Source: Elysia marginata
Lineage: Eukaryota > Mollusca > Gastropoda > Plakobranchidae
Direction of reading: 5' to 3'
NCBI GenBank assembly: GCA_019649035.1
Contig: BMAT01004581.1
Location: 125,971 to 161,550, forward strand
DNA: 35,580 nucleotides
Made by a program: the position numbers and the translations under genes. The notes under the pieces are model-generated. The model saw only the letters and a list, made by a program, of their open reading frames with translations, was not told the origin of the DNA and ran no database searches. This document shows positions 9,590 through 20,511 of this stretch, one piece after another (position 1 is the first letter of the stretch; each line of letters starts with the position of its first letter).

Positions 9590-9895
9590 GTGGCCGAGTA
9601 ATGAACGCTCAGCTTTCGGATCAAGAGGTCCGTGGTTCGAGCCTTGTGTTGGCAAGTCGACGTTTAGTCCTTGACAAAGGCTATTTACACACACACATTT
9701 CTCCACCTCACTCAGGTGTAAAAAGAGCTCGACTATAGTCAGTGAAAGATCTTATCAGTGTGCTAAAATGATGTCCTTTATTTGCTGCTACTCTATGAGT
9801 TCAGAAGGTAATTTGGTTGGCAATGACCCGTCGGAGAACCAATGCAAAGCGCTTAGAGTATTTTAGTGTATTTGAGGCCATATAAAAACTTTAAA
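9590..9895 (+). mobile_element. tRNA-derived SINE with an AAAGCGCTTAGAG...ATATAAAA tail
   Basis: The head, TGGCCGAGTAATGAACGCTC (A box region) and GTGGTTCGAGCC (B box, about 9632-9643), looks like a decayed tRNA. The 3' end has AAAGCGCTTAGAGTATT followed by GGCCATATAAAAAC (about 9846-9891). I recall the GCGCTT...CTATATAAA tail from LINE-dependent SINEs of many animals. Orientation is plus. Confidence 0.75.
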
Positions 9896-9899
9896 AAAA

Positions 9900-12045
9900 A
9901 ATTTCTTTAAGGTATAAGGAATTCTACAAATATATCGGATTAAACTATAATTTCTTTCTGTGTGTTCTTTCGCCTAACATTATTTAAAAAAAGCTTAAAA
10001 TGCTTCCTAAAAAGTAAATCTATAGCAAAACGCACGTCATAGATATAGGTCAATCCCATTGAAAAGACAGAGAATGTTGTTAGCCAATAAAGACAGTCAA
10101 TTTGAGATAATAGAACTTTGCTCGGTACCTCTGAAGGTGTGACGTATTAAAAGGGTGACACTTTGATGAGATTATGAAGAAGGCTAACTTAAGCGAAAAA
10201 ACGTATGTCTGAGAAACATTGCATTAAAATATTCATGGAAATAGTTCAGCTGTTATATTTGTTTCCTTTCTTAATGTGGACATTTTTTTCGATTTTTTTT
10301 TTGCCCTAACTTAACAGAACGCCTTTTAACGGTTTTGAGGGAGGAGCTTGTCTAAAACTTCATTTAAGAATTGAGACCATTAATCAAGTTTTGAAACTGT
10401 CTGTTGAAGTGTGTGCATTGAGGCTAGACTGGCTTTGATACAGCAGTCCCGATGAACAACTGATGAGTATGCTTTGACTCTATACACTGCGTGCTAAAAG
10501 CGTTTCCAACAAAGATGGCAAATGCATCCAAAACCTCTTGCAGAGTAGAACTCTTTCAATTAATAAATCAATGTGATCCTAATTTATTTCGATTAAAAAT
10601 GGTAGACTGTACAAAAGAGTTTAGCCAACACTTCCGGGGGCGTCGGCCATCTTGGTATAAAAAGGTATATTTATGCAATGTGCATTTTATCCACTGAAAA
10701 ATTATATACGACCCTGTGCAGGACGTGATATGTTATGAAAATTATTAAATAATAATGTAAAACTATTCTACATCATGAACATAGTTCGTTTTATACATTA
10801 TTTTTTTTCTTTTGCATTAAAAGTTGCGACCATATTTAATGCATATTAACCGTCTTAGATATTCAACATCTTATTTAAAAAAATCGGTTCTTTAAGAAGA
10901 CATAGACATTTCCTCTGGTGACCCCTTTACACATTGTAGTTTTCTCATAGAGTGTAATTTGAAAAGCCAAATGAGTTAAATTGCTCTTTTTCGCTAATCA
11001 GCTCGTAATTGAAAGACATTGATCTTATGATAGTTTTATGTACATTTTTAAAATTTATGTTATTAAGGTAAAGCACGGATAGTGTGTTAGTACCAAACAA
11101 ACGAATACACATGTACTTAAAAAGAAACAAGTCTAATAAGGTACAGAGTGCAAAGATAAAAAAAAACCAGTAGAACAAACAAGTTATGACTCCACAAACC
11201 GCGTGTGATTTAATGATGTGAATGTTTGAAGAAATTGCTTACAAAACTCGTTTAAAATATACATAAAAAAACAAGAATAAAAAAATGTGATGGTATATAT
11301 AAACAGGTTCAATGTACTTGCGATGTCTGAACAATACCAAAGTTCCACTTGACAATGGTACCTAGTAACATAACTATTAACCGTGGTACAGTTCACACTA
11401 GCTACGCCTGGGGATCAATCCTTTTATTTTTCGTTCTACCCACATGAATTATTAACAGAAGATATAAAACACAAATTCATCCTCGGCCTCGAAGAGGGTT
11501 AATACAATTTTTTATTAATATAATGCTCAGTAGATCTACTAATATTCAAAGAGAGGTTCAGATTAGTTCTCAAACAATTTAATATTTTATAGGAATATTA
11601 ATAAAAAAAAAAGCTGCCTAAAATTTCATGTAAAATAGCTTCAGGTATTTTTATTTTTAGAATATAACATTAACAATGTCATCTTATTGAAAAATTAAAT
11701 ATAACCAAGAATTAAAATCAAATGTGTTAGCGTAGTAGCGCAGCCAATGGATAAAAAATACTGATATGCACAGATTAAAAAAAAACAACTTTGTTACAAC
11801 TTTTGTATTATAAAATGAAAATGCTTCAAAAGAATCGAATATCTAATTTGACAACCAGAAAAAAGCCTCCCAAAAAACCCCCCGAATGTTGTAGTTTTGT
11901 ACCAACTGGTTCTAAGTTTTCTAAACATATCTGAAATAGTTAAAAAGTTGCACATTATAACTAAGGTGACTTTATTTTGATATAATGTATGTATTAGCGC
12001 CACCGAGCACTTTTTAGTGGGTTTTACACGTTCTACAAGTAAATA
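9900..12045. other. Intergenic stretch, no gene recognised
   Basis: AT-rich. The only standout is a compact promoter-like group at 10631-10665 (CTTCCGG, GGCCATCTTGG, TATAAAAAGG). Short frames at 10491-10697 and 10945-11396 lack coding character. Confidence 0.6.
10631..10665 (+). promoter_or_regulatory. Orphan promoter-like motif cluster (ETS, YY1, TATA)
   Basis: CTTCCGG (10631-10637), GGCCATCTTGG (10645-10655) and TATAAAAAGG (10656-10665) follow one another. These match ETS-, YY1- and TATA-type sites and lie in a short GC-richer island. No gene starts nearby on the plus strand, so this could be part of a decayed element or chance. Confidence 0.25.
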
Positions 12046-12172
12046 ATATTTGCAATAACAATAATAATAATAATAATAACAATAATAATAAAAATAATAA
12101 TAATGATAATATCATTATCATTATTATTATAATTAATATTATCATTCTCATTATTATCATTGTTATTATCAC
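12046..12172. repeat. (AAT)n/(ATT)n inverted microsatellite
   Basis: AAT/AAC repeats on the left half turn into ATT repeats on the right half. The centre near 12105-12115 (ATAATGATAATATCATTAT) is a near-perfect palindrome. The array could fold as a hairpin or cruciform. Confidence 0.9.
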
Positions 12173-13050
12173 TAATGCATGCGGACGAGCTCCCACAAAT
12201 TAAGTCTACATGCAGTGCCAATCCATTCCAGAAAATGGGCATTTTCGAAATAATGTAGTGAATTTTGAATTGCATAATTCAAACGTTTATGCTGTTTTCA
12301 TAAAGTTCACTTATTGGACAAGACAAAAAATGCTAAAATGTTAGAATACTGTAATGCCGTTTTGGCTTTTACACTATGAAAACAAACTCTAATTTTTTTC
12401 ATTAAAAAAAAACTAGGCCTTTAGATTCAAAGACCTTTCAAATGTAATAACTAAAGAAGCAACTAAGATATCAGAAACATTTTTTTAGCTTCAAGAGAGT
12501 TTTGAAGATCTCTCTAATGATAGAAGCTTAAACAACTCTTATGTCACAAAACTTCGCATAATTATAGACTCATTTTATGGGACCCCACTTTCTTCATGTC
12601 ACGTTTACTAGTTTTGACTCGAGTACTGATTTCAAAGTCAAACAGAAGACATTAATGTTGGTCAGCTGCTCGTCCCGGAAACGACAGAGCCTACTATAAA
12701 AAAAATGATTATTAGTTTTCAACAAGAGTAGCGGAGCTGTCTGGGTGAGATTTAACCACAAATGCTAGAACATGCCGTGATGATGGCTGTTTAAGAAAAT
12801 GTTTTAAAGACTAAACTGTATGGACATAAAATGAGATTACCCGCTGCCACTTGGATACAAACACTAAAATTTACGTAATCAATTCATATTGGAGATACAC
12901 TATGTGTTAAGATCCCTCCTTTGTTTTTTCTTTTTCTTTTAAGTAGTAGACTCACTCTACACGAACTTCAAGCTAGCCAAATATCGTGTGACTTGGAGAA
13001 GCGTGGGAAGTCGACCCCTAGAAGGCCCTCAACAGTCGGGGTGACAGCAA
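12173..13050. other. Intergenic stretch, nothing recognised
   Basis: AT-rich, with no supported gene, element or array. Confidence 0.6.
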
Positions 13051-13051
13051 T

Positions 13052-13119
13052 AAGAAGGAGAAGAAAAAGAGTAAGGAGAAGAAAAAGAAGAAGGAGAAGA
13101 AAAAGAAGGAGAAGAAAAA

Positions 13120-13121
<2 letters not shown>
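13052..13121. repeat. Polypurine AAGAAGGAG-type tract
   Basis: About 70 bases of almost pure A/G built from AAGAAGGAG and AAGAAAAAG words, running directly into a (GTA)n array. Confidence 0.9.
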
Positions 13122-13166
<45 letters not shown>

Positions 13167-13233
13167 CGTGTAGTAGTAGTAGTAGTAGTAGTAGTAATAG
13201 TAGTAGTAGCAGTACGAGTAGTAGTAGTAGTAA

Positions 13234-13284
<51 letters not shown>

Positions 13285-13290
13285 AAGTAA
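13122..13290. repeat. (GTA)n trinucleotide microsatellite
   Basis: GTA/TAG triplets with a few interruptions (near 13161-13170, 13194-13215 and 13229). This is the complement of the TAC type seen at 1-205 and 25294-25339. Apparent valine- or leucine-rich reading frames here are artefacts of the repeat. Confidence 0.97.
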
Positions 13291-16200
13291 TAGTATCAAA
13301 CTCATTAAAAAGAAAGAACAATAACCTACAATAATCTCTGCCTGTATTACAATTAAAAAAAAAGCATTTATGATGTCAACCCCCCTGAGAAGAGACGCTG
13401 CTGAGAACACCTTGTCGTCTAGATAAACAAACAAATCGATTGTATGAGAGTTGTATTGATCTAACTCATTCGACAAAGTAAAATTTCAAAGGCCCAATAA
13501 GATCTAGTTATGACCACAGGGACTTTGAATTGTTCGCACTTTGTGCATATGCCTTCACTCTGGCTATCTTGGACACCACGCCTTTGTTTACTTGTAACTT
13601 CATTTCAAATAGTTTAATCTCATGGACCAGCCAGAGATAGGATACACGGACTGGTGCGGTCTGACAAACCTTTGTTAATCTTTTTTGCAAACATGTTTTA
13701 CATCAAAACAATATTATAGAAATTTTCATTTCAAAAAATGAAGGAATTCCATTTTTGAACTTTTTTAAAATTTTCAACAATAATTGCAAAATGGGACACT
13801 TCTCTCCACCTAGGTTTTGCGTTGTTTTTGATTACGACACACAACTGATCTTTTGTAATTCAACCAATGAACACTTGAAAGGATAGAGGAGAATTCCAGT
13901 TTCACCATTATAAAAATTATGATCAAAATTAACTCTCGCTTTCTTTTCTAGACACACAAGCCCTAATGTTTGTTTTATTATCAAAATATCGTTTCGCTTG
14001 ATACAATAACGCTTTAGCATGATTATCTGCAAAAAGATTAATAAGATTTTAAAATTTTGAATATAATCATACACGCACACACAGTGGCGCAATGTTATAC
14101 ACATGTTCTACTCTTTAAAAAGATTATGATGACAATAAATTATAAAAGATATCGGGTAATTTACCACGCGCGTTCTTAAACAGTTATTGCAAAAAGACAA
14201 AATAAAGTTATAGTGATCACAGAACGCATAACAAGATTATAAACGATTGAGTGTAGTGATTATTGCCTGATTACTTTTCTAGAAAACACTATTCCGTGTC
14301 ATTCTGTTTACAAAAATCATCTTACAATAATTTGCTTGCATTACAAACAACACAAAAACAAAACAATCAATCAAACAAAAAAGCAATAAAGTAACAACAC
14401 AACAAGTTAATTTAAAAAGAAAGAACAGGTCATTATTCTTTTGAAACGTCTATTCTCGATTATTAAGTATTATTGCTTGCACTATGTTACTATAATGAGT
14501 AACCCTTTGTTGGTCCAGGAATTATACTCTTAGGTTTTAGAGACTCTGTGGTCTATAGTGTTATCAAAATTTTAGAGGTTTGGAATATAACGTATTTTAG
14601 TCTGGAGTCGAAAGATTTAGGCATATTAATTTTTTCTATATTTTCTGAAACAGAGAAGTTTTTTTTAACAGAATGGCAATTACAGCTTCTAAAATGTTGA
14701 AACTGAGATAATGGTTAGTCAAAGATTATTAAATCATTGGACTAATTTTTGTTTTAAAAATGCCTTTAAAGTTTTTTTTGGGACACAAAATCAGGAGCGT
14801 TGCGGTGACATGAGACTAAAAGTTTCCAGTTCCCTCACAAATACCCAGATTCAGAAACGATTATCGATTTCTAGTTTGGGAAATGGAAAAAGAACTTCCC
14901 TACGATAGAACCAGAGCAGTGATTTAGCAGACCATCCAATGTTTGTACAACAATGTACTTAAAGACACCTATGATTCAAACGCACAGCAATGTTAAAATA
15001 CTAAAAAAAGTAAACTTTGTAAAGAAATAAAAAAAGATTGCTTTTAAACTTTGTTTCCTCCACCCCATATTTAGAGAGAGAGAGAGAGAGAGAGACAGGC
15101 AGACAGCAAGGAAGAGAAAGAATCCAAAAATATTCCAAAAAGAAAAAAAAGACTTTTTGAAAGTTTTTATCGCGTCTTTTACTAGAGTTAGATGAAATAA
15201 CAAGAACTGTGGATTATTCCATGGATATAATAAGAAAAACAGATTTACACCCCTTTCATAAAGAATGACAGGTGAATTTTTCATTTCCATTTGTTAACTT
15301 GAGATCATGACTTAAGAAATCACCAGAGAGTCTATAGTATCAAACATTAAATGATCCATGTACATACAAAGCATCGTAGAAGATATGTAACACCCTGAAA
15401 ACTCACATCCACGCATACCTCTTGTTAGCGGAATAAATAACAAACTCGTTGTCCTAAGCGAACGTGAACAAACAGGTGAAATATTAAATTGACCAACATC
15501 CATCATCATTCTTTCCACATTTCGTCAAAAGTAAACGCGTACATTTTATCAGGAGACAAAAGTCGTACTTACAATTTTGAATATAAAACCATCGATAAAT
15601 TAATTTATAACCACACAAAAACGCCAGGGAAGAAAAACAAAAATAAATCGATATAATTATGTATTCCGTGTCTCGATATATTTGATAGAACAGGGTCAAT
15701 CCTGAGTTGATCGGAAAGTTTATAAGTTTGTCTAGGAGACCATACAAAGTACCTTTTTAAAGATCTATGCAAGATTGATTTTTTACCCCACGGTAGATAA
15801 AAAAGGATATTTAAAGGAATAACTTCTTTCCCCAAGCTGTGACACATTTTAATCGTACTATAGTTTTTTTTTCTTTGCAACGACAAACAAAATTACGGAA
15901 CAAAAAGCTAAGCAAGGTTAATCCATATAAAATTAAACAAGTATAATTTTACTATGATCTATCACGTTAGAAAAAATTATTCCAAGCTCTAATAGGAAAA
16001 AGGCAACAATAACAAAAACAAAATTAAAGCAACAAAACAAGAACAAATGCAACTGTAAGCAATAATGACAGCAGTAATTGCTACATGCTCACAACTATCT
16101 GTATCTCAGCTTCTCTTTCACCAATGACTTATTCAATAATGTCAATTTATTAGCAGGTGTTTCTCAACCAAATATATAAAATTACAATTTTGTATTTTTA

Positions 16201-16740
16201 AACTTTCAGTTCACTTTCCTCCTTTTTTTCTTGCGAACGAGTCTCATTGATTCTATATTTTCAAAATGGAATTACCCAGCTAACAGTCAATTTAGCAAAA
16301 TATTTTTTTACTGCCTAAAATGGCATCTAAAGAGGGAACAGGCATAGCCATGTTGAGGAAAGAGTAAAAAAACTTCTTCTGAGGTTTCTATGGGCCCGGC
16401 TTACAAATAAAAAGAACAACATCAATAACATCAACAGGGGCTGTAGCAACAAAACAACGAAAGCAATAGCTGCAGCAATGTGCTTTAAGTGCAATTTCAT
16501 AACTGCTAACCTCTTAGCTTCAATAAAAAAGTTTTCTGATTTCAAAAGGTTTGTTTCCCTGTATCATTGTTAAATTAATAAAATGTTGTCTCGACATTAC
16601 TTGCATATGGGTTAAATAGAAACAAAATTAGATTTTCACAAAAATTTAACTCCTTGAAAAATTTATTTACCTATTGTTTTAAGATCTCAAGATTAAATTA
16701 TTGAAAATTATTTATGTAAAACCCCAAAACACCCTACATG
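13291..16740. other. Intergenic stretch, no gene recognised
   Basis: AT-rich sequence between the two convergent genes. It contains a short (GA)n run at about 15073-15096 and many A/T homopolymers. The 13505-13690 part is less AT-rich and has a short minus-strand open frame without recognisable similarity. Confidence 0.6.
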
Positions 16741-16747
16741 ACAGTGT

Positions 16748-16753
16748 TTTATT
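16748..16753 (-). terminator. KCNQ: Candidate poly(A) signal AATAAA for KCNQ
   Basis: TTTATT on the plus strand reads AATAAA on the minus strand, about 55 bases after the KCNQ stop codon. This would give a very short 3' UTR. Further AATAAA-like words occur downstream, so longer 3' UTRs are possible. Confidence 0.4.
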
Positions 16754-16808
16754 TTCGTTAAAGTCATGATTTTTCTTGCATCTCAATACGTCGAAGTGTG
16801 ACTGTCTG

Positions 16809-18602
16809 TTAGGATATTGAGCCTGTACCTTCTCGAACAAAAGTTGTCTCTCTTTCATCAAATAAAGCGTCTGGGGAAAACGATGCATTTGATTGGCTAT
16901 TGCCTCGGGCAACATACGACCTGGAATCGGTCAGAAGGCTGGCTTGGGAAGACGTTGTAGACGGGGAGGTGAGGACCTCCGAAGATTGCCGAGGTAGACC
17001 AGATCTAATGCTCGCATCGCACGATTTGGGCCTGGGCGGCCGCGGTTTTTCTTCCGTAGCCGGGAGGAAAGGAGCTAACTCGTCTTCATGAGTAGAAGAC
17101 GTTTCGGAGCACACGGAATCAGCCGAACACTGAGGAGGAGACAACGGCCGGTCGCTATTCTCTGGTGGCAGTTCCGTTGCGGTTTGTGGTAAAGGTTCTA
17201 AGCTGGGCTCATTAAAAACAACATGAGAGGGAGAAGGGAAGCCTTTACTGTCATTGTCCGCTCCCTCGTCGTCAGTTTGTCCAGCAGATGAAGTGGGCAG
17301 ACGCGAGGGAGACGACTGATTGGTGTCCGATAGGTACTGACCACTGTCCGAGTCAGTGCTTCGCTGTTCCGTCACTGTAGCCAGCGAGGTGCCTATCAGC
17401 GAGCTCAGCATGGACCCTGGAGGGTGCGAGTGATGGTGGTGGTGATGGTTGTGATGCTGCGATGCTGGGTGATAACTTGACGAAGCCAGAGACTGTAGTT
17501 GATGTTCTGGATTATGCTCGAAAAAAACATCCTCATGCTGCTGTTGATTTGAAGATTGCTGGAGCAAAAAATGCCTGTTGCCGTCATCACTTACAGGGTT
17601 TTGCGGTTCTTTTGCATAATACACGGCGTCGAAGTGACCTTGACCTGTTGAAAGGTTACCATTGTCATAACTGAAAGATATCAAGTTTTCATGATTATCG
17701 TCTCTGTTAGAACATGAGGAGTGGCGGCTTGGGTGAGGAGACGCTGATCCGACAGTGTCTAGCTGATGAGCGACATCAGCATCTTCAGCATTCACATGCA
17801 CGCCCACATCACAAGCCGGGTATCGGAACTGTGTGTTGCAGGATGGGCTGCTTTGAAGACTGTTGAGATGTGGGGACGTGTTTGAAAGATTCGGTGAGGT
17901 GTTAGTTGCAGTGTAGGGTACAGGTGGGGGAATTTTAGGTGGGGAATTTGATGATATACGCAGAATGGATGCTCCGGGGAGAGAGGAGGCACCGCTAGAC
18001 AAGGCATCGGGCGAGTGAGGCTGGTGGTTTGTCAATGTTGACGGTGAAAGAGGTGGTGGTGGTGACGTGGCAAGAGAGTCTTCTGTGGTTGTTGTGAAAG
18101 AGACACTGTTTGCGTCGGATGAGGTTGGAGAAGATGACGGCGGTGGAGGAAGACTTGACACAGGAAAGCAGGCAGCCGACTGGGCACGAGAGGGCGGGTC
18201 GTGGTGGTTCTGGGGCAACCCTCTATACGTCACACGCTTTTTGATTCGCTGGCTAAGATCTGAAAGGTTTCTTTGTATACCAGGGCGTGCCCCCAACCGA
18301 GAAGAGCTTGCCACGCCAGCCCCACCCCCTGTTACAAAGCCCGTGGGGGTGGCAGGTTCACTAGTAAATTGCTTGTCAATCAAAATTGGGCGCGGTTTGA
18401 AACCAGATAAAGACTTTTTTCCTTGGTTAGACTTTTCAGATGAGGCGTTACCTCCATCTGGGAGCGGAGCTTGAGAGACTCTGTTCGGGTCTGTGGGCGG
18501 GGCATTTCCACTATATATATGTTGGATATGTGTGAGGAGAAATTTGCGATCCTCTTTATACATGTCGACCAAAAGATCCACTTTAGTTTCAATGTCGTCA
18601 AC
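16809..18602 (-). CDS. KCNQ: KCNQ potassium channel, terminal exon (helix D coiled coil and long C-tail)
   Basis: The acceptor TTTAG precedes GTT at 18602, and the reading frame ends at TAA 16809-16811, giving 598 codons. It begins VDDIETKVDLLVDMYKEDRK, the second half of the helix D coiled coil that sets tetramer assembly in KCNQ channels; hydrophobic residues lie at heptad spacing. The remaining 570 or so residues are disordered, rich in Ser, Pro, Thr, Gln and His. They include a motif-poor Ser/Pro region with PPPP runs, an SNQQQH stretch, a histidine run (HHNHHHHHHSH, about one third from the exon end), a proline/arginine patch (EKPRPPRPKSCD) and a Ser-rich end finishing GSIS. The extra tail is much longer than in human KCNQ4 or KCNQ1. 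The end is not a canonical PDZ ligand. Confidence 0.95.
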   Translation of the reverse strand, partial: VDDIETKVDLLVDMYKEDRKFLLTHIQHIYSGNAPPTDPNRVSQAPLPDGGNASSEKSNQGKKSLSGFKPRPILIDKQFTSEPATPTGFVTGGGAGVASSSRLGARPGIQRNLSDLSQRIKKRVTYRGLPQNHHDPPSRAQSAACFPVSSLPPPPSSSPTSSDANSVSFTTTTEDSLATSPPPPLSPSTLTNHQPHSPDALSSGASSLPGASILRISSNSPPKIPPPVPYTATNTSPNLSNTSPHLNSLQSSPSCNTQFRYPACDVGVHVNAEDADVAHQLDTVGSASPHPSRHSSCSNRDDNHENLISFSYDNGNLSTGQGHFDAVYYAKEPQNPVSDDGNRHFLLQQSSNQQQHEDVFFEHNPEHQLQSLASSSYHPASQHHNHHHHHHSHPPGSMLSSLIGTSLATVTEQRSTDSDSGQYLSDTNQSSPSRLPTSSAGQTDDEGADNDSKGFPSPSHVVFNEPSLEPLPQTATELPPENSDRPLSPPQCSADSVCSETSSTHEDELAPFLPATEEKPRPPRPKSCDASIRSGLPRQSSEVLTSPSTTSSQASLLTDSRSYVARGNSQSNASFSPDALFDERETTFVREGTGSIS

Positions 18603-19066
18603 CTAAAGTGTCAACAAAAAAGAAAAGAAGAGATATGGTATTTAGTTTTAATCACTATTCTTACATCATTCATAGGCTTTAGTAGGGGAAAGGACATAAA
18701 AACCAAAAGAAAACTTTCATCAAGTTGAAACTCCCATGACTTCCTATGCAGTAAAGTCTATTAAGAATTATATCGCACTAGAGGCATACAAAAAATGAAA
18801 CTCTAATTATCCTTGCCGATAAATAAAAACATTATTATCTGTTTTAATCCATATCTGTTTGTAACTGAAAATTTATGACTATTCTTATCTAATAATATTC
18901 TTTTTCGGAATGTAAGTAAATCTAAACAAATTAGATATATTCCAAGATTTCTAAATGCCATATTTAATAGGTAGTTAGCAAGAAATTTATACGACTTAAA
19001 GTTATTTAAAGGTTATCATTTTGAAAGCAAACTAAAGGTGTGCTAGAAAAAAACAACAACACATAC
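18603..19066 (-). other. KCNQ: KCNQ intron between helix D exons
   Basis: Donor GTATGT (19066-19061 on minus) and acceptor ...TTTAG (18603 side), phase 0. AT-rich, no other feature seen. Confidence 0.85.
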
Positions 19067-19163
19067 TTGTCTTTCGACTTTCACAATCCTTGAAGCGAGA
19101 CAGATCTTCGACTCGTACACGTCTTTGCTCTTGCTGCCTTGACGGCCTAAGATCTGATCCAGC
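19067..19163 (-). CDS. KCNQ: KCNQ exon: helix C end, linker and helix D start
   Basis: This is a 97-base exon: one base completing an arginine codon plus 32 codons. It reads LDQILGRQGSKSKD, then VYESKICLA, then SRIVKVERQ, and joins VDDIETK of the last exon in phase 0. The R-(L/V)-D-Q-I-(L/V)-G-R end of helix C and the R-(I/V)-V-K-V-E-(R/K)-Q start of helix D are hallmarks of KCNQ tails. The helix C-D linker is short here. Note that the correct frame is not the longest open frame in this interval; it is fixed by the phases of both neighbours. Confidence 0.95.
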
Positions 19164-20309
19164 CTGATACATTAAACAGAAAAAGATCATTAAAGGTGCA
19201 TTCTTTAGCGACCAGTTGAATTGACGCACGCAAAAAAAAAAAAACAGAATTTTTAAAGTGAGGGCTTTCGATGCAAAATGCGTCATAGAGCATTAATTGT
19301 ATACCTTTTTGTAAACTTTCTATGGAAATCAATTTTAAAAGTGGTTGTTTTCTTAAGTTTTAAGTGGTTTTTTTAAATATGTCACAGTTATAGGTAACAT
19401 ATTGGGATTTTTACTTTCCTGAAATGCAAATAATGAATGAAAAGAGAAGCTAATATCTCTCGCCAAAGTTTGAAATTGATAAGTCTAATTTTACATTAAA
19501 ACCCTTCAGCTATAACCTTCACCTCTTGTCATTACTCTCGCTTTCTTTTCTACTCTCTCAGACAAAAAAAGTGCACATATACGGCGTTTATAGCAATGCT
19601 TACAATATAAATAATGGTATCGTACAATGGAAAGAGATGGACAACACAACTCTATGCACAGCGTTGTTTCTTTGCGGACAAAAGCGGCAAAAAGTAACAG
19701 CAATGAGTTTCTGTTGAGCTTAAACAAGAAACATTCTTTCCCTGAACTTCTAATTTTATATTTCGTGCAAAGGAATTCAAAGTAGATTTTCGATATCTAC
19801 CTAGCTAAATCTTCTGTAACTTAAAACCTGATCTGGACGATAAGTTTGGAATATTTAGAATGTGACTCTGAGAAAATAATATTTTATATTTATGTACTTA
19901 TAGTGTGGTCTACATCTCTTATTAATTGAACTAAGTGATGACACACTAACCGGACATTTCCAGCCCCCCTAGATACACAAAAAATTGGCACGAAATTGCG
20001 AAAAGCAATAAAGATTTCTGTGTGCATAGTAATCTAACTGAAATCTGTATCCATACAGGATCCAGATCTACAGTCGGGGTTGAGCTCTATTGAGCATGCG
20101 TGGCCCTTGTTCGGCACATGTCGTGGTTTCAATATGGCAACTTATCATGTGGGATAGGGAAACAAAACTAAGCTTGGTTTTAACGGCGCTGGGTAGCCAG
20201 GCAGTAACTTTCCCTACCGTTTTATCTTAACCCTATTCTAACCAATCCTCGCATCTCAGACAGACTGTGCGCAGTATTCCACAGTCTTTAGAGAGACTAA
20301 TCTACACAC
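19164..20309 (-). other. KCNQ: KCNQ intron between helix C exons
   Basis: Donor GTGTGT (20309-20304) and acceptor TGTATCAG (ending 19164). The segment about 20040-20260 is GC-richer than its surroundings and has CpG-bearing words (for example GCATGCG, ACGGCGC), but I identify no exon or element in it. Confidence 0.8.
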
Positions 20310-20511
20310 CTGCCCTGGAGGTTTTTGATTCGCCCCAGCATGTCCACATGACCCGCCGAGTACTGCTCGATGACATCCTTGACGTCATACGGCCTACGCG
20401 CCTCCCGGAACTTCCGGCGAGACACGAAATAGCGAATCTTTCGTATCGCTCGGATCGCCTTCTTGTGTTGCTCTGTCAGCTGAGTGAGCCGGGGTGAAAG
20501 GTCAAGATCTT
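20310..20511 (-). CDS. KCNQ: KCNQ exon: helix B (calmodulin binding) and helix C
   Basis: A 202-base exon that starts with the last two bases of a glutamate codon and ends with the first two of an arginine codon. It encodes [17 protein letters not shown], then the basic helix B ([23 protein letters not shown]), then [19 protein letters not shown] and [13 protein letters not shown]-x-D-V-I-E-Q-Y-S-x-G-H is the most conserved stretch of the KCNQ C-terminal domain and identifies the gene with near certainty. Helix B binds calmodulin with helix A, and the basic residues are in the region linked to PIP2 regulation in vertebrate KCNQ. The segment Y-F-V-x-R-R-K-F-x-E-A-R-R resembles KCNQ1 more, while the helix D exon resembles KCNQ2-5 more. 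Confidence 0.98.

Noticed and set aside
10458-10490. CTGATGAG, hammerhead ribozyme-like core
   Set aside because: No GAAA box and no convincing stems around it.
10491-10697. Possible THAP-like end (W...LCNVHF)
   Set aside because: The paired N-terminal cysteines of a THAP finger are absent; the match is too short.
12921-13476. Valine-, threonine- or leucine-rich open frames on both strands
   Set aside because: They come from the (GTA)n array and the purine tract; no coding character outside the repeat.
16809-16823. PDZ ligand at the KCNQ C-terminus
   Set aside because: The last residues G-S-I-S lack a hydrophobic terminal residue.
18067-18474. 135-residue plus-strand open frame
   Set aside because: Antisense shadow of the KCNQ terminal exon.
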